Assembly: GCA_026419785.1 (NCBI GenBank)
Contig: JAODTK010005243.1
Coordinates: forward strand, 141,313-205,312
Length of the DNA: 64,000 bases
From: Sclerodactyla briareus
Lineage: Eukaryota > Echinodermata > Holothuroidea > Dendrochirotida > Sclerodactylidae
Reading direction: 5' to 3'
The notes under the pieces: generated by a model
Told to the model about the DNA's origin: nothing
Database searches by the model: none
What the model saw: the letters and a program-made list of their open reading frames with translations, nothing else
Part shown: positions 36,071-46,683 of the stretch, in pieces
How positions within the stretch are numbered: the first letter of the stretch is position 1
Layout of the letters: every line of letters starts with the position of its first letter
Program-made: the position numbers and the translations under genes

Positions 36071-37229
36071 ATGGCAATTTTGGACTTCGGGTTTGACCTC
36101 AGTAGCGCTATAGGAACCCTTTCTCAACTAGCGAGTAGGCATAGGCTGCTACATTAGTCATAGTACATACAGTGTCCACACATCGAATCGTTGACCAGTC
36201 TGGACTTTTTAATTTACCTTACCGATATCGATCAGATATGGTTAGAAGCGAATGGGTCACATACTGCTCAACATTCTCATGATGCGAAAAGTCAGAAGAT
36301 ATTTCAAAGAATAGATTCACGAAGGAGCAATTATTTTGGGAAAGCGCTCATCCACCACCAAAACGAAGACAGGAAGCAAAAGCTCATATCCCCGGCCCCA
36401 TTTACGTCCCGGGTTGCCGTTGTTGTGGACAAGGAATTTCAGATGACTTTTACTGTGATTTACTCGTTGGGGACAATTTAGGGCACCCACCGCAAATAGC
36501 CGGCCCATTGACTTACACAACTTAAATTGACTCCCTTCGAGGTGCTGCCGTGGACAGTAGTACGAAGTTTTCGCCAGGGATCTGTCCCACCCACCCATTT
36601 TGAAGCTTACATTCACACCTGTCATGGGCCATATCCAATTCACTGTACCTTGACCGTTTAGATTTTCCGCTAGGGTTGCCGTGTTTCTTTTGCTTTTTTT
36701 CCGACCGGTGGCGCAAGCCGGGAAAAATCAATTTTACCAACATCAATTCACTATCTAGAAAATGGCCCAAAATTCGCGCAGACATCCCAAAACCATCCTC
36801 TCAGGTGATTTTTTCGGACATGGTCTGTCTAACACAGGTAACATTAGAGCCGACAGGGGTCCAGAAATCGCTGAGAATTGGGTTTCAATGTGATTTTTAG
36901 GGACTCTTTTTTGGACAGGGTACTATCCGGCGGCGAACATCAGCTATAGTGGCGTGAGACCTTTCGTCTTTTTTATTTGTTTCTCATTATTATTAAACTT
37001 GTTTTAATTAGAGAGTAACTCATTTAGCAGGAGCTAATCTCAACCGAGGCCCTCTAGAACACATATATACACGTGAATAAAATGATGTACAATATGGAAA
37101 TGTTACTAAAATAACAGCTTCAAATAATAGTATAGAAATAAGAGGGACAACCAGGAACATTACTACCATACGGTGTGTGTGATTACAAAGTAAAGATAAA
37201 ATAGGCATTTTTCCTTGCTTTTTTTATAG
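36071..37229. other. No assignable gene; moderately coding-like composition
   Basis: Overlapping open frames of 96-108 codons lie on both strands at 36,190-36,640 and another of 74 codons at 36,676-36,900, none with a recognised motif. GC content is higher than in the neighbours. It could hold an exon or 5' flank of a gene, but I cannot choose a strand or frame. Confidence 0.3.
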
Positions 37230-37329
37230 TCTGCTGTGTCTGTGTGTGTGACACTTCTTCCAAAAAACATGATCCAAAGAAGCAAATATAATTGAGTTAA
37301 AGTAGACCTGTGTTGGTTACAGTTATATA

Positions 37330-38240
37330 GAGGAGGACCAATGTTATGGACTCAGGTCTGAGGTTACCTAAGGTCAGCATGCATGGTCGAAGTCTGAAAA
37401 AGCTTGATAACTGTGCAACGAAAGGATGTGGTAGAGCTCATACTTGACATGAGGGGTTCCTCTATAGAGTAGATGTGGCTATTGTTTTTGGGATCAGGTC
37501 AGGCACAAAGGTCAAGATTAGAGTCCAAAGTCTGAAAACTTTGAGAGCACAATAACTGTGCAACGAGATGATGTAGAGAGTTCATGCACGATCCCCGATC
37601 GTTGGCACATGGAGCATATGGAGTAGATTATCCTTACTGGGTCTAAGGTAAACTGAGGTAACAAGAAGTCAAAGTCTGAAAACCATGCGAGCATGACGAA
37701 TGTGCAACCAAATGATGTAGAGAGCTCATTCTTGGCATTAAGGTTGCCATGTAGAGTAGATAATCTCCACGGTATTGTTTGGGTGTGGCCCAAGGTCACC
37801 GAAGGTCAAGAGAGGTCAAAGTCTGATAAGCTTGTGAGCACAAATTAATGTGTAACGAAATGAAGTGGAGAGCTTTAACTTGGCACGAGGGGTTGCCTCC
37901 GTAGTTAGATGATCCCTACTGGTTGGAGGTCAGGTCCCAGGCCACCTGGGGTCAACAGAGGTCAAAGTCTAAAATCCATGTGAGCTTGAGAACTGTGCAT
38001 ACGAAATGGTGTTGTAGAGAGCTTTTCATTTCTTGGCACGGGAAGACTTCATATCGTGGTGTGGATGATCCCTCTTGTTTTTGGGGTGAGTTCCAAAGTC
38101 ACCGAAGGTCAACAAAGTTCAAAGTCTAAAAAGTTGGTGAACAGATCCTGTGCCCAATGAAATGATGTACAAAATTCATTACTGGGCCACGAAAAGTTAC
38201 CATTTGGAGTAGATCTAATCGTTTTAAGTTCAGGTCGAAG
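37330..38240 (+). repeat. Tandem array, ~146-bp unit, about six copies
   Basis: The word AAAGTCTGAAAA (or a close variant) recurs near 37,388, 37,530, 37,672, 37,820, 37,968 and 38,122. Each is followed by 'gtgagcacaataactgtgcaacgaaatgatgtagagagctcat', 'cttggcatgaggggttgcc' and 'ggtcaggtccaaggtcacc-gaggtca'. Units are degenerate. The array ends with a decayed unit near 38,240. Divergent single units are found at 24,350-24,620, 29,260-29,480 and 58,620-58,800. Confidence 0.85.
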
Positions 38241-38819
38241 GTATGCGCAAATGTACAGTCCCATTATGAAGGCATGAAACCTTGTACGTGCAGAGTGGTC
38301 AATGTACCCTTCTGACCATTTGACACACAGCAATATATCATCTCATGAACTGTAACCTAGAACAAGCTCATGGCATGTACTTTAGTTAGAAGAAAAAATG
38401 ATTCCTTGCCGTATTCGTAACATATCAAACCTTCGGATGGAGAGTCACAGCTGGCACAGCAACGCAGTATGAGGATTCTTGTTTCAATTAATTCACATCA
38501 ACGTCGCCCACACACAATCAATATTATCGTCAATATCAATTAATTGACATCAATCAATTGATGAAAAAAAAAATCATCGTGCAATGAAGTATATTGATGG
38601 ATAACTTTTCAACCGCAAAATGTGCAATCTTGTACAAGTAGTGCAATAGCTTCCTCCCACTCCCATGAAACTTGAGCAGGACCTACCTGCCCCCGCACAC
38701 GAAACTGCGTCATTATATCCCCGCAACACTTTCAAATGTTCGTGGATAGGGTTTCTAGGGTGTAGCCGCCTTCTCCGCCACCACCGCCGCTGCCGGAAAC
38801 GTCGAGCAGTGAATCTTTG

Positions 38820-39420
38820 ACGCGTTATCCGATTGATCTGAAACTTGGTACACATGTCCGCCCTTGTGAAATCTCGGATAGGTTCGAAAGTGGGCATCCT
38901 GCATGTTTGGCCCTCTAAGTTGGAAGGTTTCAAAGATACAATGCAATTAGTCCGATTTACACGGAACTTGGTGTGTGGGGACAAAATTGCTGGTCCCGAA
39001 AAACATGACTGTGATTTCACGGTCACCGAAAGTCAAATTTGTGGGATTTTTGCGAAAATACAGAGTTACCCGTTTACAGAGTTAAAACGCTTATGTTTCG
39101 TCTAATGTTTTGAGAACATTATTTTGTGGTGTGAAAATGATGTAATAAAAACATTTCGCAACATTGCTCGGTTAAAATAATAATGTAACATCATTAGAAC
39201 GTTGAAAACATGATACGCCCATTCATACGTCATAAAAAAGTTTTAATAACGCCACATCCAACGTTAGGTTACGAAACATTTTTGCAAGCTCTCCTTGAAT
39301 GTTATGAACGTTTTTGTGTTTGCTGGGTAGTCCGATTAACACGAAACTAATTAGTGGGTGGGTTGGTCCTAAAAAAAAACATGACGGTGATTTCAAGGTC
39401 ACCGGAGGTCAAAATTGTGT
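38820..39420 (+). repeat. Repeat split by an AACGTT-rich insertion
   Basis: 'agtccgatttacacggaacttggtgtgtgggg...catgactgtgatttcacggtcaccgaaagtcaaatttg' (38,948-39,042) recurs as 'agtccgattaacacgaaactaattagtgggtggg...catgacggtgatttcaaggtcaccggaggtcaaaattg' (39,329-39,417). Between them lies AT-rich sequence with repeated AACATT/AACGTT words ending 'gtttgctggg', probably a short element. The pairs are tandem relatives. Confidence 0.6.
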
Positions 39421-39429
39421 AAATATTAT

Positions 39430-39690
39430 TTTTAACTTTGTCTATCAATAACCAGGTACACGGAAAAAGGCAATGCCTCTTTCGCGGTACATTGATGTTG
39501 TGAGAGGGGGGAACACACGAACGCAGACAGCATCATGCAATTGCCCACCCTTTGTTTCTCCTCGTTCCAGTATCTGATGCTGAAGGCAACTGGTACTATA
39601 CATGTCTTGAGGGACCTGGATTCGGACCCCACCCATAGGGGTGTTGTGTAGTTGACGCTCTATCAAAGGTGCTCTAATCAGGGAAATGCT
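39430..39690 (-). mobile_element. tRNA-derived SINE
   Basis: Read on the minus strand the 5' part resembles a tRNA: a D-arm-like GATAGAGCGTCAAC follows 'gattagagcacc', and about 20 bases later comes GGGGTCCGAATCCAGG, a good internal B box. The body after the tRNA part matches 61,225-61,385 ('aggcattgcctttttccgtgtacctgg'). A tRNA-like head with an unrelated shared body is the plan of a SINE. The head is too altered to call a functional tRNA. Confidence 0.6.
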
Positions 39691-39699
39691 ACTCTAACA

Positions 39700-40153
39700 T
39701 TTCCCTGCTTTAATTACCACTCGGATGTGTTCTCATTTCTGTATGATCACGTCTGATTGTTTGACCTCTAGAATGGAATAGAATGAAATTTCTGTATCCC
39801 TATCCTGATCGAGACCAAGAGGTTCGCCTTTGTCAAAAGGAAGACAGGCCAGGGCTACCTAGCAAAGCCTGGATGACAGTTAAGACCCTTGTAATTCTTG
39901 AGAAAATGGACTGTAATAGGGGATTTGGGTGTGATCGATAGGCCTAATATACTAGAGGTCTTGTAGACCCCTTCTGTAAGGTTGTATATCTTCTGTAGTG
40001 CTGCACAGGCGCGTACTGAGAGATTTGTCTTGGTGGAAGGGGGGGGGGGGGGGGTGAGGTTGGACTCCAAGGGAAGTGCGCCCTCATAAATAGCCTCACC
40101 TCCCTATCGGCAAATGAGTACAATTTATGGGCCCTTATAGACCACATGTTGAT
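39700..40153. other. No gene seen; G16 run and a weak element end
   Basis: A run of about 16 G lies near 40,039-40,055. CAGGCGCGTACTGAG at 40,006 may be the left end pairing with GTACGCCACTG at 42,665-42,675, but flanks agree at only five of eight bases. Confidence 0.3.
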
Positions 40154-40329
40154 CAGGGGCGTCGTGCAAAAATAAATTCTAGGGGGGCAACAACATGTGA
40201 TGACTAATTAATCCGAGCGCCACCACGGGTTGGCGCGCAGCATACATACAAATGTCGTAAGGTAGCAGGAAGGACACTTCCCGCTTTTCGTGCCTCAGGG
40301 AAGGAAAATAAAGTGTCCTCTGTTGCCAT

Positions 40330-41180
40330 AAATGGGGAGCTCCAGTTGGTCATTTGCATTCAAAAAGTTCAAATTAACTAAAATTTGGAAATGGAAAAAG
40401 TGGAATTTCGCTTTGGCCAACAGTATGTTGATTCGAATATACCTTATGAAAGCAGAGCGACATCATCGGAAAACAAATTATGGTTTTTACAAATGCACCA
40501 CGGTGAGCCCCAGATGGCCATTTTTCATTGTATATCGAAAATAAAATTAGCGAATTAAAATGAATTTTCATTTAGCCACCGTATATGTTCAAGCGGCTTT
40601 ATACTATCTAATCGAACCATTAGTTGCCGCGCAGCGTGGCGAAATTTTCCGAAATTAGGTCTTTTCAAATGCCAATGGTGATCATCAGATGGCTATTTTC
40701 ATGTGATAATTCAAAAAGAAACTTGGAAGCATTCGATAATTTTCACCTTAGCCACTGTGTGTGATTTCAAGGCTATACAAGCGCAGCGGCACCATTAGTG
40801 CCGCGCAGCGTAGCAAAATTTTCGAGGTTAGGTCTTCTCGATTGCCAAATGGTGATCTCCAGATGGCCTTTTTCAATGAATAAATTTAAGTTACTTACGT
40901 AAGTAGAATGAATTTCACCTTAACCTCTCTATTATGTTCATGCGAATTTGCGAAGCAGCATAATGCGAAGCAGCATAATTGGTTTTCGTGCAGCGTAGTG
41001 AATCTAGTAAAGTACGGTTTTACAGATGTCAAATGGTGAGTGCCCAGATAGCCATTTTATCTGAATTTTTTTTTTTTTTAGATTAAGTGAAGTGGACAAA
41101 TGGCACCATGATTTGTCAAGCAGCGTAGCACAAATTTGTCGAAGAAAGGTATCTGTGGGTGGCAAATGTTAATTCTAGAT
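40330..41180 (+). repeat. ~180-bp tandem units with GCGCAGCGTAGC words, internal to the hAT element
   Basis: 'caaatg(g)tga-c-ccagatggccattttcat' recurs near 40,490, 40,668, 40,846 and 41,028, each preceded by 'gccgcgcagcgtagc-aaattttcg-ggttaggt'. A related unit appears at 42,815-42,910 at the start of the next hAT element. Repeated internal motifs of this kind may be transposase contact sites or merely amplified filler. Confidence 0.75.
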
Positions 41181-41559
41181 GAGTGGTTAAGATCACACAC
41201 AAAAACAATCCTATAGCCCAGAAAATGTATATTGATCACAATATGATTGACTAAAGATATTTGTGAATTTTCATTGATATGGGCATTTTAATACATGCAT
41301 CGACGTTTTCCAGCGTTCATCATGAACGTTCGTTATTATTCCTACCTTTTCTTGTCTGAAAAACCTTCACATATTTTTGGCCTCACTTGGTATTTATGGT
41401 GTGCCGGATTGCATCATCTGGCGGGTCGAGTTTGGCCCGCGGACCGCCATTTGGGAACCCCCGATGCATTAGCTCGCATTTTCTCGGCCAGCAGAAGTCT
41501 TGAGCTGTAAATGACCTCAGGTTGGTCAGTTCGTGGCGCCATGTAGATTATATCAATAT

Positions 41560-42278
41560 CAGGGTGGCGCCAGCGGGAGGCCATGCCCCCCCCCCCCCCG
41601 TCGGGGAAGCCTCCCCCCCCCCGTCGGGGAATTTTTCCCATCTCATCAGGGAGCCCGAGTGGGTACGCAAAAGGTACCACCCCCGACGAGGGCTTTTGCC
41701 CCGACAGTATAGATTTCCAAACTTCTTTATAGTGAAAATTCCTATAATGAAGCTGAAAATTTTCGGCGCGCTTCGCGCGCCTCATATCTGTATATAGTAA
41801 TGCCAAGTTCCTCGCTCTAGTTTGAAATCAGCGTAATCATCTTCCTACAGACTATACACTCGGGGAAAGATATAGATAGGATATACAAGCCTTATGGATA
41901 TCTTCGAAATGTCTCTGCAAGAGATTAAGGTTACAATTCGTTTGGGGAGGATGTCGTTCTGCCATCTATCACTGTTTTGCCTCTGTGTAGAGTGGTGTGC
42001 TTTCACGACGCAGTGCCCAAGCATTTCCTGTGCAGTTATTGGAATACCTGACCTTATCTCTAATCCGGGCGTCTGATTTGAGTGGGAATTATTTATCAGC
42101 AACATTGCTTCTCCACAATGTTATTTCCTTTTTTTTTTCTTCTTCAAGGAAAAGTTCAAAAATGAAACATAAAAAATGCAGGTTTTGACTTAGGGGGTAG
42201 GGTGAGCCTCGTCAGGGAATTTGGCCCCCCGTCGGGGAACTCGGACCCCCCGTCGGGGAAATCCTGGCGCCACCACTG
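41560..42278. mobile_element. Nested hAT-type element, CAGGGTGGCGCCAG ends
   Basis: The left tip CAGGGTGGCGCCAGCG and the minus-strand right tip CAGTGGTGGCGCCAGGA share GTGGCGCCAG. The flanks ATCAATAT (41,552-41,559) and TCAAATAT (42,279-42,286) agree as TCAA(A)TAT if one base was gained or lost. CGTCGGGGAA words occur twice near each end. It lies wholly inside 40,154-42,529 and so is the younger insertion. A fragment of the family is at 27,711-28,125. Confidence 0.78.
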
Positions 42279-42713
42279 TCAAATATCAAAAGCCCCGAGC
42301 TTAGGACAGACATAGTCTAAGGGTAAGGCAATGGCACTACTAACTATTTGAGTTGTGTGGGGGGAGCAATTCCGTAACAATTATCAAAAAACAATTGACT
42401 ATATAGTTTACTTTTCGATCTCGGGAATCCCTTTTTAATATAATTATGACAAAATTTTATGACACCCCTGACAAAAAAATTGGGGGGGGGGGGGCGGGAC
42501 CCCGGGCCCCAACGGGCACGACGCCACTGATGCTGATGCAATATTTGCTAAATAACAGCTGCAAAACCTCTACTGAACTGCAAAAAATAAAGTTTTGTGT
42601 TAACAATTGTATTAGTCAATGGGGTCATGGGGGGAAGGTTCGGGGTTCGGACCCCCCTCCGTGGGTACGCCACTGGTGTCGCGAATCGTAGCTCTGTTGC
42701 AGAAGCTCATCCA

Positions 42714-45700
42714 CAGTGGCGTCGCCAGGGTTTTTGAAGTGGGGGGGGGGATGGGGGGGGCACTTGATTTTGTTGGGGGGGGCACACCATATTTGGTCAC
42801 CATCTAAGCGGAGCGCCGCCATAGGTTGGCGCGAAGCGAACAGGAAAATTTTTGGATTCAAGAAACCCTCCAGATGGCCTGAGAACGCCCTAATTTAGTG
42901 TTTTTATGCAGTTTCACAGAGGCCTAAAATCCCAAATTTGTGACAAGCATTTATTCTTATTGAAAAATGGAAAAACGGTTTAGCCATTGGCGACATTTTT
43001 CGGCTAGACAGCTTTTGTGTCGCCTTGTCCATTCCCCCAGACGCCTCGCTGTCTCAGTTGCTTCTCAGAAATGAACGTAGGTTTTGGATGGAGGTTTTTC
43101 AAAATACATATACACAGCCATTTAAGGGTCAGTCCAAACAGATGGCATGATAGTGTCTATTGGTTAATGAAATAGTCACTGCTTTGGATTGTGATGTGTT
43201 ACAGCACCTCTGCCATCCGCACCCCATTTTGTGCATTCACGGTAAGGAACATTCATTCATCTCTATTAGAATATTATAAATGCACCATGTCAACCCGCAA
43301 ACAAACAAAAAAAACAACCAAACTTGGGTCTCATGCTGAGGACATATCTGTAAAAATGCCTTGGCATATAACAGTAAACATCATAGAATGTGATATATAA
43401 TTAAATGCAAGAAACAAATTCACTATCACTATTCCTTTTTATCATTTATTTTAAGAATATTCAAACTAATTAATGTATGCTTCACATAAGCATTACCATA
43501 TAACATGAAAATTAGGAGTATTGCCCTATCAACATCCCATCCGTTACCTACCCCATAACTCCCTACAGTCCCACATCCACACATTCCACCGAAATAAGTT
43601 TCAGCCAAGTTACTGAACATGTTTCTAACGGTCAAATTGTCATAGATTAACAGGGTGGCAAGTACACCCATCGATTATTACAAAAATCGAGTCTTGCGCT
43701 TGTTTTAGGTTCATACATTACATGAATACTGATTAATTGCCAATTCATATTTATCGCCAATTTAGTGGATATTTAACATTAATTATCCAGTTATTTGGAA
43801 GAGTAGTGGCCGACTGGTCGCCACAAGCTCACGGCTGACACACGCATGACAGCATGCCGAATCTTTAAGTAACAATCAGTGGCGTAAGAACGTAACTTTG
43901 AGCGGGTCTGAAGTTTTGATAAGGATCTGGGAGGGTCTAAAAAAGGGAGGTGTCACCCTCCCCTCTGCAAATTTTTTGCATTTCCAGGTGACCGTAGATG
44001 CAATTTGGTCCAATACAGCACTCCAAAAAGCTCACTTCATTCCAGAAATAATTTCGCCTTTCATTCCACATGTCCTAGATGCGATTTGTTTTCTCTGCCA
44101 AATCGAATCGAGGGCAGCACCTAGGATTAAGTAAATTTTGATCTCACTTTTCAGAGACCGCCGATGCCCCTCTCTCCCACTCTACGATTTTTGCATTTCA
44201 GGTGGCCACAGATGCAATCTATGCTGTGATGCATTAATGACCACTCCTCATTCACATCGTTCAGATAATTTTTGCAATTTCACATTCTTAGATGCGACTT
44301 GCTACTCAGGTTTTTGTGATTTTTTTCTGCCAAATTGTACTGAGTCTCCATGTGTACTGAGCTCCATGGGGCCAGTAAGTAGTCTCTTCTTTGTGGGTTG
44401 GTGTAATTCTTTACCTGACAGCGGAGCCGTCAACTAGCCAATATACTTGTAGTACCGTACCGTGCGCCCCATTTTTTGTCATACTGGGGGGCACAAGGAG
44501 GCAACTCATTCCCCTCGTGGGGCAAAACATGACCATCTAAAATAGCGCCGCCATTGTGTGGCGCGGAGCTCACCGCATTTTTGGTTGCCCCATCACCCCA
44601 ATGTTCGGGAAATTAACTCTTCACCAGGCGTTTTTGGGCTGCCAACCTCGCGCATTTTGTGATCAAACTTTTTTGTAATTGGTGGAAAATTTGAACATTT
44701 TTGTCAGAGACCTCGATCTAATCGCTGCTCCGACTTTAACTTAATGTTAAACAGTTTGTGCTCCTTACTACTGCTTTCCACCGTGCACGCCTAAGCGCGC
44801 AATTTAATTTTGGGGGGGGGGGTCCCCCGCACTCTGAAAAAACAGGATATATCGTTGTCCACACCTTCCGCTGGACTATCCAGGACGCTACTTGTATATT
44901 GAATCCCATGCGGAATTACAACATTACCCTACGCCTAATGTAAAATAATGCTTGATGGTCATTCCAGATTTTTACAAGCTTTTTTCTCCGAATTGGTTGC
45001 ACGCGAATCTAATCCCTGCCCTAATCTATAATCATAGCAATAGACATAATTGATTTGTCATACAATACCGACAGCCAATCAGGCGGTCGTTTGTACACCT
45101 GCGTGTTAATTGAAAGAAAAGTACGTAAAAATGCGCGCGACGCGCGCAAATTTTTTTCCACATTATCTGTAAAATCTTACATTCTTTGTGTACTTGTATT
45201 TCACCGTTTTTACTTGAATGGAAATATTCTTTTAGTCAGTCGGAAAATTTACCAAGTTGATGGGCCTCCGGACCTCAGTCGTAAAATATACGATCTGGCG
45301 ATCTGTCAGTAATTCCAACTGGATTTCGGAACTTCAACTGCAGGTCGCTCTGAACCAGTTTTTTTGGGGGGGGTGAGACCAACCCCCCCCCCCCCCCCCC
45401 CCCCGCTCGCGACTTCCCTGTGTGCAATATTTTTTTAAAGACTGCGAAGCTGTCGTAGTAAATCAACACGGGTTGTGTATATTGTATATCACAACGAGAG
45501 ATTTGCGTGAGCCACGATGGTGTCCAGTGATCCGAAACCATTCTTCAGAATCAAATTTGATAATGTCAGTTAGATCTGGCTGACGATTTTCATATTTCTT
45601 TTTTCTATAAAACAGACATCAATGACATGATGTCAGCCACTCAGTCACAGTTGCCACTTTTTTATTTTTGTTGCCATAATTTTTTTTCTTTTTTTTCTAC

Positions 45701-45816
45701 CACCCCCAAATCTATCTCAATTGTGGGGGGTGTGCACACGGGGGGCACAATATTTCCGTGGGGGGGGGGGGGGGCCGTGCCCCCCAGCCCCCCCCCCCGG
45801 CTTGGTGACGCCACTG
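42714..45816. mobile_element. hAT-type transposon, CAGTGGCGTC ends, 3.1 kb
   Basis: The left tip CAGTGGCGTCGCCAGGG and the minus-strand right tip CAGTGGCGTCACCAAGCC agree over the first ten bases and most of the next five. The flanks CTCATCCA (42,706-42,713) and CTCATGCCA (45,817-45,825) match with one inserted G. Long G/C runs lie just inside both ends (42,738-42,759 and 45,760-45,798), as well as C22 at 45,383-45,404. It contains a relative of the ~127-bp units (43,960-44,330) and an internal CAGTGGCGTAAG end at 43,879, so it may itself be composite. No transposase frame was recognised. Confidence 0.76.
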
Positions 45817-45839
45817 CTCATGCCAGGCCCGTTTCGCAA

Positions 45840-46140
45840 AGCCCAAAATTCCTCTTCTCATCGCCGACCCCAATGGGGGAGGGGGTGTAAATACTTATGA
45901 CTACAGCTCAAACTGCCTATTGGTGTAGTTTGCGGCCGCTCAAGTCGCTAATCATTGCGCATGCCTTGGTTGCACAACCGTGGGTTGAACATTTTACGGT
46001 TAAAGAGCAATCCGGTCAATATAAGAAATGTGTGAAGTAGTAGCTTTTAATTTGTGTATCATCCTCTTTTGCAGGCTTGTGGAATGTAGTCATAGGACCG
46101 CATTAATGTTGGATCTTGACAGGCATCAACGAGACACGAC
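45840..46140. other. No gene seen between two hAT elements
   Basis: Unique sequence between the 45,816 tip and the retrotransposon remnant. Frames here are short and without motif. Confidence 0.35.
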
Positions 46141-46157
46141 TCTTGGGGTATATATAT

Positions 46158-46344
46158 GATGGTAGTCCTGTCCGTATTAAGGACTGTGATTTGATCGAAT
46201 GAACCATATACATATCTGGGTGTAGTGCTGGATAACTGCTTGTCTTGGCATAGCCATGTTTGGCCCTACACTAAGAATAAACTCTTAGAATGCACTGGGT
46301 GGTACATGAATAAGATTTCAAAATTGATGAAGTTATTATTCTGA
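46158..46344 (+). pseudogene. Non-LTR retrotransposon reverse-transcriptase remnant, frameshifted
   Basis: Two open blocks in different frames read DGSPVRIKDCDLIE (46,158-46,199, then stop) and, from 46,195 to 46,341, a block containing YLGVVLDNCLSWHSHV followed by KISKLMKLL and a TGA. The pattern Y-L-G-V-x-L-D-x-x-L-S-W-x-x-H-(V/I) is a well-known conserved stretch in LINE-type reverse transcriptases, just after the catalytic palm. A frameshift and stops show it is dead. Possible further remnants extend to about 46,580. The clade (CR1, Jockey or similar) cannot be settled from this length. Confidence 0.72.
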
Positions 46345-46683
46345 CTATGTTCTATACTTCTACACTCGGTGGGTATGGAGATACAATTTGATTTCTTGGG
46401 GGGGATGTGAGAAGGAAGAGAAGATAGAACCGATTGATTCATAATCGACAGGCTGTCGCATAATTGGCCACATACAGTCAACCCTCACACTCTGCCAGGG
46501 TTATAATCGTCTATACTCCAACAGATTAGACGCGATTTTGGATGATGCTGACACTCACTTCATGAACCAATTTTCAAATGCATGATCATCGGGGGAAAGG
46601 ATGAAGGCTACCGACACCCCAAAAAAACAACGTCATCCCTCTCACTCATTCGTCCCACAGTGAATCAGAATCTATATAATAAT

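Larger units (their letters stand above)
40154..42529. mobile_element. Non-autonomous hAT transposon, CAG(G/T)GGCGTCGTGC ends, host of a nested insertion
   Basis: The left tip CAGGGGCGTCGTGC and the minus-strand right tip CAGTGGCGTCGTGC match at 13 of 14 bases. Flanking octamers are ATGTTGAT (40,146-40,153) and ATGCTGAT (42,530-42,537), seven of eight identical. Inside are a ~180-bp tandem array (40,330-41,180) and a younger element (41,560-42,278). Removing the nested insertion leaves about 1.65 kb with no transposase motif. Confidence 0.86.

Noticed and set aside
40006-42675. Third enclosing hAT element around the 40-42.5 kb nest
   Set aside because: Tips agree at about nine of eleven bases, but flanks at only five of eight, too weak to call as a feature.
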